A stretch of DNA of 64,000 nucleotides from Sapria himalayana (lineage: Eukaryota > Streptophyta > Magnoliopsida > Malpighiales > Rafflesiaceae). Of this stretch, positions 13,214 to 24,376 are shown piece after piece. The notes below the pieces were generated by a model. That model was given only the letters and a program-made list of their open reading frames with translations. It had not been told where the DNA came from and ran no database searches. Location: NCBI GenBank assembly GCA_029783825.1, contig JAREIK010002660.1:1-64000 (forward strand), in the 5' to 3' direction. The first letter of the stretch is position 1. Each line of letters begins with the position of its first letter. The translations under genes and the position numbers were made by a program.

Positions 13214-13776
13214 ATGGGGTTGACGTTCACAAAGTTATTTAGTAGGCTATTTGCCAACAAGGAAATGTGGATTTAGATGCTAGGTCTTGATGCTATCGGT
13301 AAGACAACCATTCTGTATAAGTTGAAGCTTGGTGAAATTTTCACCACAATTTCTACTATTGTCCTCAATGTAGAGACTTTGAATACAAAAACATCAATTT
13401 CACTATGTGGGATGTTGGTGGTCAAGACAAGATTCAACCTTTCTATAGGGATTACTTCCAAAATACCCAATTTCTCATATTTTTGGTGGACAACAATGAT
13501 AGAAATTGTGTTATTGAAGCTAGAGATAAGTTGCATAGGTTGTTAAACGAGGAAAAGTTTCGAGATGCAGTTTTGCTGGTGTTTGCCAATAAGCAAGATC
13601 TTCCCAATGCTATGAATGCAACTGAAATTACTGACAAACTAGGACTTCACTTTATTCACCAATGCCATTGGTACATTCAGATCACCTGTGCTACCTCTGG
13701 TGATGGCCTCTACGAGGGTCTTGATTGGCTTTCCACTTACATTGCCAGCAAGTCAAATTTAATTTTAGCAGGATGA
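13214..13776 (+). pseudogene. ARF1-type small GTPase, intronless retropseudogene
   Basis: An ADP-ribosylation factor 1 copy reads nearly end to end without introns, whereas plant ARF1 genes normally have several, so it is probably a retrocopy. In ARF family terms it shows the myristoylation-type start MGLTFTKLFSRLFANKE, the P-loop [18 protein letters not shown] (G3) and NKQDLPNAM (G4). [16 protein letters not shown] (G5 and C-terminal helix) and a short extra tail NLILAG close the protein. Damage is clear. A TAG at codon 21 (13274-13276) falls just before the P-loop, and a 1-bp deletion near 13381 shifts the frame between NVETL and the following Glu-Tyr-Lys-Asn. The switch I core is altered (TTISTIVLN). 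From 13405 to 13776, 123 codons remain open. Active ARF1 recruits COPI coats to Golgi membranes; this copy lacks an intact N-terminus and switch and is unlikely to do so. Confidence 0.93.
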
Positions 13777-14007
13777 GACAAACTTTGTTGACATATCTAG
13801 ATGTGGATCTAATCTTTGCCTACTTTGTCTAAGTTTTGTTCTATTATGTGGATGACTTTATCTAGTTCTAGGGATTTTCAAATTATATTTATATTTATAT
13901 ATTACATGCCTGAAATACAAGACCTCATTTACTTTGCACTGATCTATTGCAAGCCGAGCTTGTTTGTTTTCTATTTTGTGTCTTTTTGCCATTGGATCCC
14001 AAAGGTA
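13777..14007 (+). other. Probable 3' UTR of the captured ARF1 transcript
   Basis: About 230 bp of more balanced composition follow the ARF stop before the TATAACTATA repeat resumes. No poly(A) tail is visible at its end. The short frame at 13816-14010 is not thought to be coding. Confidence 0.45.
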
Positions 14008-14745
14008 TGACAATATGAATATAAGTATAACTATATGTGTAACTATATGTATAACCACATATAACTATATGTATAATTACATGTGTAACAACATACAACA
14101 TTATTTTTAACTATATATAAATATTTGTATAAATATATAATACTATATAATTAAATACAGCTATATATGTAACTATGTATACATATATGTAAATTTATTA
14201 ATTTATTTATAACTTTATATATTTATGTATAACTATATAAAAATATTTATAGCTATATATACTATATGTATAATAACATATAACTATAAATAATTATATC
14301 TTATTATATGTATAAATATAAAAGCTTTATACATAACTTAATTTAAATATATAATTTACACCTTATATTTTATATACATTTGTATATATTAGTATATAAA
14401 AATTTATTTTATTATATCTATACCTATACATAACTATATGTATAATTATATAAAATTATATGAAAAAATTTATATACCTACAAGTATAAATATAAGTATA
14501 ACTATACGTGTAAATATATGTATAACCATATGTAACTATATTTATAATTACATGTATAACAACATACAACATTATGTTTAACTCTAAGTGTATAAATATA
14601 TATAAATATTTGTATAACTATATAACACTTTATATAATTAAATATAACTATATTCATAACTATCTATACATATATGTAATTATATATTTTTGTTTATAAC
14701 TTTGTATACATTTAAGTATACCTACTTATAATTACTTGGAGTTAA
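14008..14745 (+). repeat. TATAACTATA-type degenerate repeat, copy B
   Basis: This is the same repeat family as 12715-13200. About 300 bp near 14441-14740 align word for word with 32971-33300, including ATGAAAAAAT, ATAACAACATACAACATTATG and TTTATAACTTTGTATACATTTA. It flanks the ARF1 copy on the downstream side, so the ARF sequence sits within this repeat. Confidence 0.8.
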
Positions 14746-14764
14746 GGATCAATATGTAACAGCC

Positions 14765-15175
14765 TCAGAAATCAGGTATGATTTGGATGATAGCTATCAT
14801 ACACTACTTTCTTTTTTCTTATAAAACTAATGAATGTTGATAAAATATTCATAATATTTGAAACTTGTAGTCATATCAAAATGTTCCTATAATAATGAGA
14901 GTAATATAAGCTCCAATTTGTTTAACAATTTACATCCTCAGTTCATTGGATACACTTAGGGAAAGCTGCATGCGTTGGTAATGAAATCATACAAATATCA
15001 TGAGTTTGCTGCTACTCAAAATGAGGTATTGGAGATATGGATCAAACAGACCTATCTCAAAAATCAAGTATGATTATATGATAGCCATCACATACTGCTT
15101 TCTTTTTTCCTTATTAAACTAATGAATGGTGAAAAAATGTTCATAAAATTTGAAACTTGTAATCATATTAGATTC
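14765..15175 (+). repeat. Direct duplication of a ~115-bp segment, ~290 bp apart
   Basis: Positions 14765-14880 and 15056-15172 share AATCAGGTATGATT..GATAGC, CTTTCTTTTTTC, AAACTAATGAATG and TTTGAAACTTGTA with some mismatches. Both copies have a possible splice donor (AGGTATGA / AAGTATGA), which could reflect duplicated exon-intron junctions. No protein is recognised. Confidence 0.6.
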
Positions 15176-15334
15176 GCTTTTATGTTTCTTTCATGGCTGA
15201 TTTATGAACTTCTCTAGACTATTATGCATTTCTATTTAATATTACTTATCATCTAGTTTGTGCTTTGCTTATTCACTTGATATCTACATTAAAACATCCA
15301 TTGAGTAGCCAAGTAATTTTACACGTGGAACTTG

Positions 15335-15640
15335 ATTGAGTATATATGTACATGTACACTGTAGTGTATATTTACATATATTATATGTACATATACATAT
15401 ATAATGGTATATATGTATAAGTATTTACTAGTATATATGAACATACTTGTACAGATATACACTTTAGTGTAAATGTACACACATGTACATATATACTATA
15501 GTGTATATGTATACACGTATATATGTACATATACACTGTAGTGTATATGTACATTTATTGAGTATATATGTACATATAAATACTTGTACATATATACCAG
15601 TATATATGTACATATACATATATACCAGTATATAATCTAT
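15335..15640. repeat. Palindromic TATGTACATA / CACTGTAGTG repeat cluster
   Basis: Units of about 30-40 bp built on ATATGTACATATACACTGTAG are repeated in both orientations. The same words recur in the presumed introns at 18230-18410, 38230-38420 and 39570-39770, which links this block to the CACTA triplet modules. Confidence 0.7.
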
Positions 15641-16257
15641 CATATTTATGATTGTGAATATTTTTTAGATATGAAAATCAAATTACAATCAATATTATTG
15701 AAAATTTGTTATGATATAAAGATTAAGATAATACATAGATGAGCCTTCAAAATCAAATTCATACATTACAACAAAATACATATGATGACGTATATGATAA
15801 AATTTAAAGTTGTACAGATCATAACAGATAGATTGAAAAAGATGTTATAATGTTTATCATTTTATGACTTAATGATTTGTAATATTTTTTATGTTTTAGT
15901 TTTATTTTGAAAGATAATGTTACCATATTTTATTTTAATAAGTATTAATTATAATTTTAAATTAAATAATATTTTAAATATTTTTTTAATTCGAAATTTT
16001 AAATTTTTTATATACTAGGTATGTATGTATATATTTTGTATTTATATTATGTATACATGTATCTACACAATAATTTCTGTCTATATACAATGTGTATATG
16101 TATATATTCAATATGAGTGTATATACACCTTGTATGTACATTCTATATACATTATATAGATATTTTGTATATTGTAAAACATGATAATTATATTATGTGT
16201 ATATATAGATACACATAACAATTAACACATCTATGTTATGTATAATATATTGATATA
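15641..16257. other. A+T-rich, no feature recognised
   Basis: Only TATGTATATA-type low-complexity sequence is seen. Confidence 0.6.
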
Positions 16258-16460
16258 ATGTTGCCATCATACTCAGCACTTGCCGCCTACACACACTGTC
16301 CAGGGGACATGGCCCATAGGAGTCCATGGTCTAGAGCATGGGCCCTTGTGAAGTGGACCAGATGCCATGGACAGGCCCTAACGAGGGCATGCCTGGCTTT
16401 CCTGGTTCAAACCCAGGCTATTCTAGGTTTGGCACGTGCCAGGCCAGACAATTGCCATTC
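16258..16460 (+). other. GC-rich island with Pol III box-like motifs and hairpins, origin unknown
   Basis: About 200 bp of clearly higher G+C content stand out from the A+T-rich surroundings. GGTTCAAACCC at 16404-16414 fits the tRNA/SINE B-box consensus. TGGTCTAGAGC at 16327 partly fits an A box, but the spacing of about 75 bp is long for a tRNA or SINE. Inverted repeats GGCCCAT..ATGGGCC and GCCTGG..CCAGGC, plus a CACGTG box, are present. It could be a SINE fragment, a captured gene piece or an isolated CpG-bearing fragment. No coding product is recognised. Confidence 0.35.
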
Positions 16461-17240
16461 TCATCACAATTGTTGGCAAAGATTTTAATGAGAACTATCT
16501 GGACCACTTTAATTTCTTTTTTCTATGAAGTTTGAGGTGATGGATATATATAATATTCACTATATTTATTGCACAATTTTAATTTATGTCTATTTTTTTC
16601 ACTTGTATATAGTCTATGTAGTGTAGTGCTTATATTGATAGCATGCTCCAAACACTTTACTTTTGTTCTTTAAAAAAACATAAGGTATCTTGGGGTAGTT
16701 TTCAACATGTTAGCTTAAATGATGGTGTGGTGGCGGCATTATCATTTTTATTTCCCCCGCTTTCATATCATGTTCAATAATATAAATACATGCGTTTGGG
16801 TGCCTCATTCCTAATGCCACCAAACCTATAAAAGAGACCAAGTACAAAGCCACACAGAAGAAGAAATACATGATTAAAATTTAACTTCGAGAGCATGTTA
16901 GATTTATAAGATAGAAAGCATGTTGTTATTGAATTAGCATCAATTTCATTTGAGATTATATTATTTTGTTTTGGCACGTGTTGCTTTTTTGTTTTGTTTT
17001 GGATAATAAAAATTCTATTTTTCTGGGCATGTATTGTTCTAATTTTCACTGGGCGACTTTTTTTATTTTCTTATTGTCAATTAGTTTTCATAAAGTCTGA
17101 AGCATATGCAATTTGTTAATGATACTAGGTTTCTACTTACCAAGCAGAGTTGGATGTTCTGGCAGTGAAATACTGGGCCTCATGTGCAATCTCTTGTGGT
17201 GTGCTGATCTTTATTTTCAGTCATGTGGTGCATGACATGC
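16461..17240. other. No gene recognised; possible promoter-like TATAAAAG
   Basis: CCTATAAAAGAGACC near 16826 resembles a TATA box, but there is no recognisable gene after it. A polypyrimidine-CAG acceptor-like site (TTTATTTTCAG) ends near 17220. Captured exons are possible but cannot be shown. Confidence 0.3.
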
Positions 17241-17430
17241 ACTATATATGTACAAATACCGAGTATATAAGTATGAATATACTTGGTATATACATAAGTA
17301 TATACTGAGTATATATGTAGGTATATAATGAGTATGTGCATAAGTGGGTGCATATATTTATTTGTAGACATGTATATATTGTCATACATACATGCCCATT
17401 CACACACACACACGCACACGCACACACATG
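17241..17430. repeat. TA-rich palindromic repeat and (CA)n
   Basis: GAGTATATAAGTATGAATATACTTGGTATATAC-like inverted words (17255-17345) are followed by ACACACAC..GCACAC (17401-17427). The sequence resembles the palindromic cluster at 15335-15640. Confidence 0.6.
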
Positions 17431-17805
17431 CATTTGAATATATAATTGCTCGGGCTGGTCTGGTCATCATCATGCATTACTTACCGATGCAAGTCATAAA
17501 AGTCATGAATATTAGACCTTTCCCAAACTGTGGCATGAAGATATTTCTTATCTAGGCCAGCCAGGCATCCAAAGGTTGGTCTTAAATTTTTTAGTAATTG
17601 TGTAGATATGTAATTATCACTTGGTACAAAGCGTATGTATGAGGAAATAAGTTTACTTGCTGTAGGCACTATAATGATTGGTTATAATTGTACTATGTCT
17701 TAAGATGATGATAATGATGCTCATGTAGTCTCGTGAAAGTTTATTACATCTCACAAAACTATATTCAATTGGAAGGAAAAATGTATCATTAACTGATTTT
17801 TATAG

Positions 17806-18258
17806 GCCGCGAGTTCCAAGAGGAATATCGGGTCTTGTTTAGGGAAAAGTAGCTCGTCGCCACGTCAACAACTCGCTCAATCTCAAAACGAGGGGTTGAA
17901 AGAGAAGTTCATCAGTAGAACATCATTGTCATTCCCACTTTTATTATCAGTGGTAGCTAGTGACGGCAGTTGCTGTGGCAGCGGCAGTAGCAGCTGCGAC
18001 AGTAGTAGCAGCAGTGGCAACAGCATCAACAACAATAGTAGGAGCAGCAATAGTGGTGCCGGTAGGAGCAGCAGCAGTGGAGGCTACAGCAGGGGCAGTG
18101 CAGCCAACAATGGCAGTAGTAGTAGGGGCAGCAGTAGTAGCAGCAGCAGCAACAGTAGCAGCACCAGTAGGAGTAGTAGTAGCAGCTGCGGTGGCGATAG
18201 CAACAGCAGCAGCAAATGCTATATATACGTACGTATATACACACATATATTATTGTAG
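17806..18258 (+). CDS. Putative exon with Ser/Gly-rich triplet tract (CACTA triplet module, copy A), uncertain
   Basis: An acceptor-like TTTTTATAG ends at 17805. The following frame stays open for 151 codons, first through a normal-looking stretch (AASSKRNIGSCLGKSS, then SPRQQLAQSQNEGLKEKF) and then into a GC-rich triplet tract (17945-18216). In this frame the tract encodes Ser/Gly/Asn runs; in the other frames it gives Ala/Val runs. Because every frame of a GGCAGTAGT-type tract tends to be open, openness there is weak evidence for coding. The N-terminal 45 residues are better evidence. No known domain is recognised. The tract is followed by palindromic intron-like DNA and a conserved last exon. 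This could be a gene of the CACTA element or a captured gene piece. Confidence 0.3.
   Translation, partial: AASSKRNIGSCLGKSSSSPRQQLAQSQNEGLKEKFISRTSLSFPLLLSVVASDGSCCGSGSSSCDSSSSSGNSINNNSRSSNSGAGRSSSSGGYSRGSAANNGSSSRGSSSSSSSNSSSTSRSSSSSCGGDSNSSSKCYIYVRIYTHILL
17945..18216 (+). repeat. GC-rich trinucleotide tract (GCA/GTA/GGC), module copy A
   Basis: About 270 bp of triplets such as GCAGTAGTAGCAGC lie in A+T-rich DNA. The tract is immediately preceded by TTATTATCAG, resembling the acceptor-like TTATAATCAG that precedes the tract at 37749. Equivalent tracts sit at 37749-38225 and 38994-39565. Confidence 0.85.
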
Positions 18259-18410
18259 TATTTGTACATATAATATGATAGCATTATATGTACATATATA
18301 CTGAGTATATATGTACTCAGTATATATGTACATATAATACTGTAGTAATATATGATAATATACACTACAGTATATATGAACATATATACTATAGTATTAT
18401 ATATTTACCA
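18230..18410. repeat. Palindromic hairpin region following triplet tract, copy A
   Basis: The arms TATATACTGAGTA (18295-18307) and TACTCAGTATATA (18314-18326) form a 13-bp hairpin with a 6-bp loop. The core ACTGAGTA..TACTCAGT is conserved in the other two modules (38291-38326 and 39631-39658). Further TGTACATATA/CTGTAGTA palindromes surround it. It lies where an intron would be. Confidence 0.7.
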
Positions 18411-18471
18411 AAACATAATTTTTTTTATTTGTTTTTTTTTGATTTTATTCACTTATTTAAATTTCATATTG

Positions 18472-18581
18472 ATATGGTACCTCATTGTTCTCCATATGAT
18501 GTTTGTACAAGTGAGAGATTTTTTTTACTAGGCATGATGCACCGTGATTCGGACAGCTTTGTAACAGCTGAAAGATGGTGA
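18472..18581 (+). pseudogene. Conserved last exon of CACTA triplet module, copy A
   Basis: The frame ATGGTACCTCATTG.. encodes MVPHCSPYDVCTSERFF, then LLGMMHRDSDSFVTAERW and TGA (18579-18581). It aligns with the exon at 38490 (MVPHCFPYEACISEH, HRDSDS, W, stop), sharing the end point. The 3' splice site present in copies B and C (TTTCTTACAG) has decayed here to CATATTG. The tail to about 18690 has a TGTAATAAAA polyadenylation-like signal. The protein family is not recognised. Confidence 0.5.
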
Positions 18582-18690
18582 TCAGAGGAGCTGAGGATGA
18601 GAAAGGAACGTCAATGCACAGATAGATTATACTTTATGCACTATCGGTATAAACATTGATGAATAAGATGTAATAAAATTTTGTTATATC

Positions 18691-19199
18691 ATTTTTTTAA
18701 ATATGTAAGACAAGGATTGCTCAGATTATAGTTATTCAAAATTATTATTCTAATAATTTATTCATCATTTTGTGTTGCACATTAGCATGTGGAGTGCTCA
18801 TTTTTGCTATGTTCAAGATTCCTATTTATCTGTTCATGGTTATTGCTAGAAATGATCAATCTCATGTCAACTCAGTCATGGCAGTGCAGAGCAACCCCCT
18901 TATAAGCCTTGGCACTAATAGAGTGTTCTGGTTACGGGGAGGCAAGATGTGAATTTTGATGCCCCAAGTCTGACTCGTGCCTCGTCTTCCAGGTTTTTCT
19001 CTATGATTTTTTTGAGATATTTTCAAAAATTTAAATAATCTTCGTATTTTCTTATTTATGTTGATAGCGAAGTTTTGTTCCACCTTTGTGAAGTATAAAT
19101 GGGATAATACTAATTTGTTGTAGTTCTGTGTCATTTGAGGCTATGTGATTATATATATGTACATATAATACTGTAGTATATACGTACATATATACTATA
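18691..19199. other. No gene recognised
   Basis: A 60-codon frame at 18770-18952 shows nothing recognisable. ATGGGATAATACTAATTTGTTG at 19098 is nearly repeated at 33389, so part of this belongs to a dispersed element. Confidence 0.45.
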
Positions 19200-20170
19200 G
19201 TTATAAGAAACTTTTAAAAAATATAATTAATACAAAATTTTAAAATTTAGAAATATAATAAAAATATAAATTTTTTCTTTAAAGTTAAAAAAATAAATTA
19301 ATATTTAAAAATAAATATATATATGTTTGCCCCTACTAAAATTTATAAGAATTAAACAATTGAGTAATAATTTTTCTATTAACTTTTAACATTCAATCTC
19401 TATTAAAGTAATTAATATAATTTTTTTTAATTATCTTATCACTTTAAGTAATTTTTTGAATTTTAAAAAATATAAATGATATCAAATAATATGAAATTTT
19501 ATGCCTTTAAAATTATTACATATTATCTTCATAAAAATTAATATGATGAATTCTTAAAAATTTATAACCATAAAAATTAAATTTTTATATATTTTTTAAT
19601 ATTAAGAGTATTTTATAACTCTTAGGAGATTGAATAGAAGACAAATCATCTTTTCATGTATGTCTTATTATATCAAGTTTGTTAATTTTATAGATATTTG
19701 ATATTTTTTTATAAGGCAAAACATATATATATTTTTTAAATTGTTTATATATTTATTGTTTTATTTATATTATAAAAAAAATTGTAAGTTGTATATTTTT
19801 TATTTGTACCTTGCTACACGCACATTAATTTAGTTGAAAAAATTTTGATCGTAAAGAAAATAAATGAGTCTTTTTGTATTATATATATATATATATTATA
19901 TTATTTATTTAATGTTTTTATAATTATAAATATAAATATTTTGGAAATATATATAATTTGTTATTTAATATTTATTTTGTCGAGACTAAGTCCTCCATCT
20001 TTCTCCTGATATTTTCGAAGAATAAGCGACACAATTACTCCACAGTCCTCCATTCATCTCTCGACACCGACGCAACATAAACATATTCGAATTAAGCAAT
20101 AATTTGTTATTGATTTGAGGTATATTTTCTACCCTAATTCTTCATCAATTATCTTAACGCGTATTGATTC
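19200..20170 (+). mobile_element. CACTA-internal segment homologous to 28860-29640
   Basis: Long shared word order exists with the region inside the left end of the complete CACTA element. It includes ATATATATGTTTGCCCC/ATGTTTGCTC, TAGAAG..AAATCATCTTTTCAT, TGTCTTATTATAT.AAGTTTGTTAATTTT and TTTGTACCTT. CATC..TCGACACCGACGC and TTTGATTTGAGGTATATTTT are also shared. Both copies have the same orientation. Here the segment follows a triplet module instead of a left terminus, so this part of the first break is rearranged relative to the complete element. Confidence 0.75.
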
Positions 20171-21520
20171 TGTTAATTTTTTTTCTGAAATTCTTCTTCT
20201 TTAATCGTATACATTAATTTAATAATACTTATTGTGATACATACCTAATGCATTTTTGTTGTGTTGGGAAGTAAGTATGCTAATATAAACTTAATTTAAT
20301 TATACTTTTTTTAATACATATACTGTTAATTTAATTATACTTTTTTTTAAATACATATTCTATTAATTTAATTATAATTGGATTGCTTATATAAATTTAA
20401 TCTTATATAACACAAAATGGGTGTTTTGTGTTGGGCAGTGTGTATATAACACATAAATATATAAGTGTATTTTATTATATTTATAACTATAAAAATATTT
20501 TACATAAACATAACTATATATAAATATAACAATATATATATATATATATATCATAATTTTATATATGATACATTCAATATACATGTCGTGTATTTCAGAT
20601 ATAATTAGTATTATACATATAACATTATATACATATTTTACACAAATAAAGATATATTAACTTTATGACAGGATTTTAATAATGTATATTTGAAATTTAT
20701 AAGTCATCATTATGAAATACACATCTAATAAATTTGCATTATGAAAATATCTATTATTCCATAATGCCTTGCCTACCCAATAAGTATAATTAAATTAATA
20801 TCTATAAACTATATTTTATACATGACTATTATAGAGAAAACCACACACTCTAATAAAAATGTGAGAGTGTATTTAATATCTATAAATTTAAAGTATAGTC
20901 ACATTAATGTCCGTTAATGTCAAATTAATATCTGCAAATATTTATTGATTGGTTTTCAATTAGTTCAAATAAAAATGTAATAGGCTTTATGTATACTGAT
21001 ACTAATTTACAAGACATTTAAATACATGTATATATTTGACTATATTTTAATTACTATGTTTAGTTAAATGCCACATAGGCTCCCTTATAAATACCCTAGC
21101 ATTGACTATCAATATAATTCATACTGGATTAAAATATATAAGATATCCAGCTCAGCTGACATACATTATTTCTTACATGAATTGATGCCGATGACATTTT
21201 GATGCATTTGAGAAGTTCCACATATATGGATGAGTAGCTCTCACATATTTTATCACCTCTATAGCCATTAACTCATAAATTGTATACCCATGGACTTGAT
21301 ACTATTTACTTATTGTAAGCTAACCATAGAATTGTTTACTTGAGTAGACACTAGAAACTATTTACTTATTGTAAGCTTAGATAATGAAAAAACTTTGATA
21401 ATTAATCCAAATAATCAATATCTATGAAATTATAATCCAGATTCATAAAGTTCACTTTATTACTTGTTAAACTCATATACTTGTGATACATTTTACCATG
21501 CTATAAAATAACTAACACTT
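20171..21520. other. A+T-rich, no gene recognised
   Basis: Includes a short TATAACTATA-like patch and an (AT)n run near 20531-20550. No coding or RNA signal is visible. Confidence 0.6.
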
Positions 21521-22255
21521 GCATTGATTTTTGTAGTGTCTTGTCTCTCGATATTTTCAATATTTAATGGTCTTTGATCTATTATAATTACAATGATTCT
21601 TAGATTTAGACCTCTTGTTTTTGATTTGCTTTGACATTTTCTCTTGGTTGAATTTCTTTCAATTAACTTTGTATATAATTCTAAAGAGGTTGATGTTTCA
21701 CTTCTCTATCTCTGTTGAATATCCTTGCTGAGAATTAAATCTTGAACATCATCAAATTTCAATTTATTAGTTCTTGATGAACTATGAGCAACTATAATTG
21801 TAATATGATAATTCTTGATAGAGAATACAGAAGTATCAATGCACATACTTCATCATTGAATTCAATACCAAACAAGCTTAATTGGGTTGTGATTGTGTTG
21901 ACTTTATTAAGTTGTTGGGTCACTGATGTGCTATTTTTCAACTTCATATTGAAAAAACACCTCATCATGTGCACTTTTTTAGCATCAATTAGTTTTTCGT
22001 ATATACTAGCAAGAGCCATCGTAAGCCTTACTATGCTCTTCTCATTTTTTATATTGAAAGTAAGTTTGTAAGATATCATATTTCAGATGAATTCAAGTGC
22101 TAGTATGTTCTCTTCTTTCTTCATAGATTTTATCATCTTCCTCAGAAGGGGTTGATATAGATTTTTCTAGTATATATAATCCTCCATCAATATTTTTAAA
22201 AATCCAAATTTCATTTTATAGATTTTTTTTTCACTTTTCCTTCAAATGCAGTCAT
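21521..22255 (-). pseudogene. Ty1/copia retrotransposon gag remnant (UBN2-type) with dead zinc knuckle
   Basis: Reading the minus strand from about 22255, the frame gives MTAFEGK, then FGFLKILMEDYIY, stop, KNLYQPL. The gag-like core at 22079-21792 reads ASIYEKLIDAKKVHMMRCFF, TSVTQQLNKVNTITTQLS, FNDEVCALILLYSLS. After it come LKFDDVQDLILSKDI and a zinc-knuckle-like end, IKY-stop-KYRETRHYKNQC (21568-21521). The order and spacing match copia gag. Stops and frame breaks show it is dead. At the knuckle the first two Cys positions are Tyr, the Trp is a stop and the Gly is Arg, all explainable by G-to-A changes on the coding strand. No protease, integrase or reverse transcriptase follows. Confidence 0.85.
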
Positions 22256-22431
22256 TACTCACTACAAAATATAAATTCTTCTAGACAATTCTTGCAAAAC
22301 ACTGTGTATTAGAATTGAGAACACCTCTTTAACATGCTGATATTATCTGCAAAATTTTTACTATTTATTAAATTCATTATTATCATCAATAGTAACTTTG
22401 CCCTATGGTGCATCATAATGCACAACATAAA

Positions 22432-22475
22432 CCTCCAATACCAATTGTTGATAATAACTTGATTTTCTATCTGTT
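22432..22475 (-). other. Degenerate primer-binding site and LTR edge of the copia remnant
   Basis: On the minus strand TGGTATTGGAGG (22443-22432) resembles the initiator-Met tRNA primer-binding sequence used by plant copia elements, with 9 of 12 positions matching. Two bases outside it, the + strand reads TGTTG, as expected for an LTR edge. The LTR is lost after about 30 bp, where GATA sequence resumes. Confidence 0.5.
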
Positions 22476-22526
22476 AGATAGACATTTAGATAAACTGACA
22501 AATATAAAGGTAAACAGATAGAATGA

Positions 22527-22589
<63 letters not shown>

Positions 22590-24338
22590 AGATTGACAAA
22601 TAGGCCGATAAATAGAAAGACAGTTAGATAGTTTGAGAGATAGAAAAATAGAAAGAAGATATATAAATTAATTGATAAATATAATAGTTAGATAGTTACA
22701 TAGATATATAGATTGACATATAACCATTTTGACATAAAATAGATAGATAGCAGGATAAACAAATAGGAAAATATATTGATAAACTTATAGATAGATACAT
22801 AGATATACAAATAGCCTGATAGATTGATTGATAGTTAGATTGATAGATAGACTAATAGAATGATAAACTAATAGACTGATAGATTGAGAGAGAGGCAGAT
22901 AGATATTTAGAAAGACAAATAGAGAGATATATAAATAAATAATTAGAAAGACAAATAGATAGATAGATAGGTAGGTAGAAAGCTATATAGATAGCTAGAT
23001 AGATAAATAGATATAAAAAAAGATAGATAGATTAATTGATTGATAAATAGATAAATATATAGATATAAAGATAGATAGATATATTATAGATATAAAGATA
23101 GATAGATTAATTGATAGATAGATAGATTGATTAATAGATAAATAGATAGATATAAAGATAGATAGATAGATAGACATTTAGAAAGGTATATAGATGGAGA
23201 GATAAATATCTAGATATATATACAGATAGATAGATAGATTATTAGACAGATAGATAGACAAATAGATATAAACATAGATAGATAGATAGACAGACAGACA
23301 GATAGATAGATATATAGATAGATAGATAGACAAATAGATAGATAGGTTGATAGATAGATTTATATATAGATTGATATACAAATTTATTGAAAAATTAATC
23401 GAAAAATTGATAGAGAGATTTATAGACTATTTGATAGACAGATTGATAGACATAATGATATACATAATGATAGATAGATATATAGACAGACAAACACATA
23501 GAAAGATAGATACATACTTACAAAGATAAGATAGATAGATAGATAGATAGATAGACAGACATATTGATTGATTGATATATAGATAGAAAGATAGATATAC
23601 AGATAGATAGATAGATAGACATACTGAAAGATAGATAGACAGAAATATTGATAGATAGTTAGATAAACAAATATATAGACAAATAGATAGATAGATATAT
23701 AAATAGACAAATAGATAGACATATAGTTAGACAGATAGATAGACACATAGATAGATATATATATAGATAGATAAATAGATAGATAAATTGATTGATTGAC
23801 ATTTAGATATATAGAAAGATAAATAGATAGATAGAAAAAGATAGGTAAAAAAATTGATAGATATATAGATAGATAGATAGATATATATATATAGAGATAA
23901 ATAGATAGTTAGACATAAAGATCGATAGATAAATAGATATATTGATAGATATATAGACAAATAGATAGGTAGATTGATTGATTGATAGATATATATACAT
24001 ATAGATAGTGAGATAGATAGATAGATAGATATATAGATAATTAGATAAATAGATAAAGAGATAGACAGATAAATAGATAGATAGATATATTGATATGTAG
24101 ATATATTGAGAGATAGATAGATATATAGATAGAAAGATTGACAGAATGATAGACATATAGATAGGCAGATTTATAGACTTTATAATAGATAGATTAAAAG
24201 ATTGATTGATATATATATTTAAAGAAATAATGATAGACAAATTGATAGTGAAAATGATAGATAGATTGAAAGACAGATTAAATAACAAATAGATAGACAG
24301 ATACATAGATAAATTGATAAAAATATAGATAGACAAAT

Positions 24339-24376
<38 letters not shown>

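Noticed and set aside
13273..13637. Minus-strand frames overlapping the ARF1 copy
   Set aside because: They are antisense shadows of the ARF coding sequence.
16327..16414. A tRNA gene in the GC-rich island
   Set aside because: A B-box-like motif is present, but A-box fit, spacing and a cloverleaf could not be supported.
21527..21538. ATTTTTGTAGTG as a possible CACTA right end for the first break
   Set aside because: On the minus strand it encodes the His-Tyr-Lys-Asn part of the copia gag zinc knuckle. No subterminal repeats precede it and no TAT duplication follows.
22260..22274. CACTACAAAATATAA as a CACTA left end
   Set aside because: It lies just upstream of the copia gag start on the other strand and lacks subterminal repeats.
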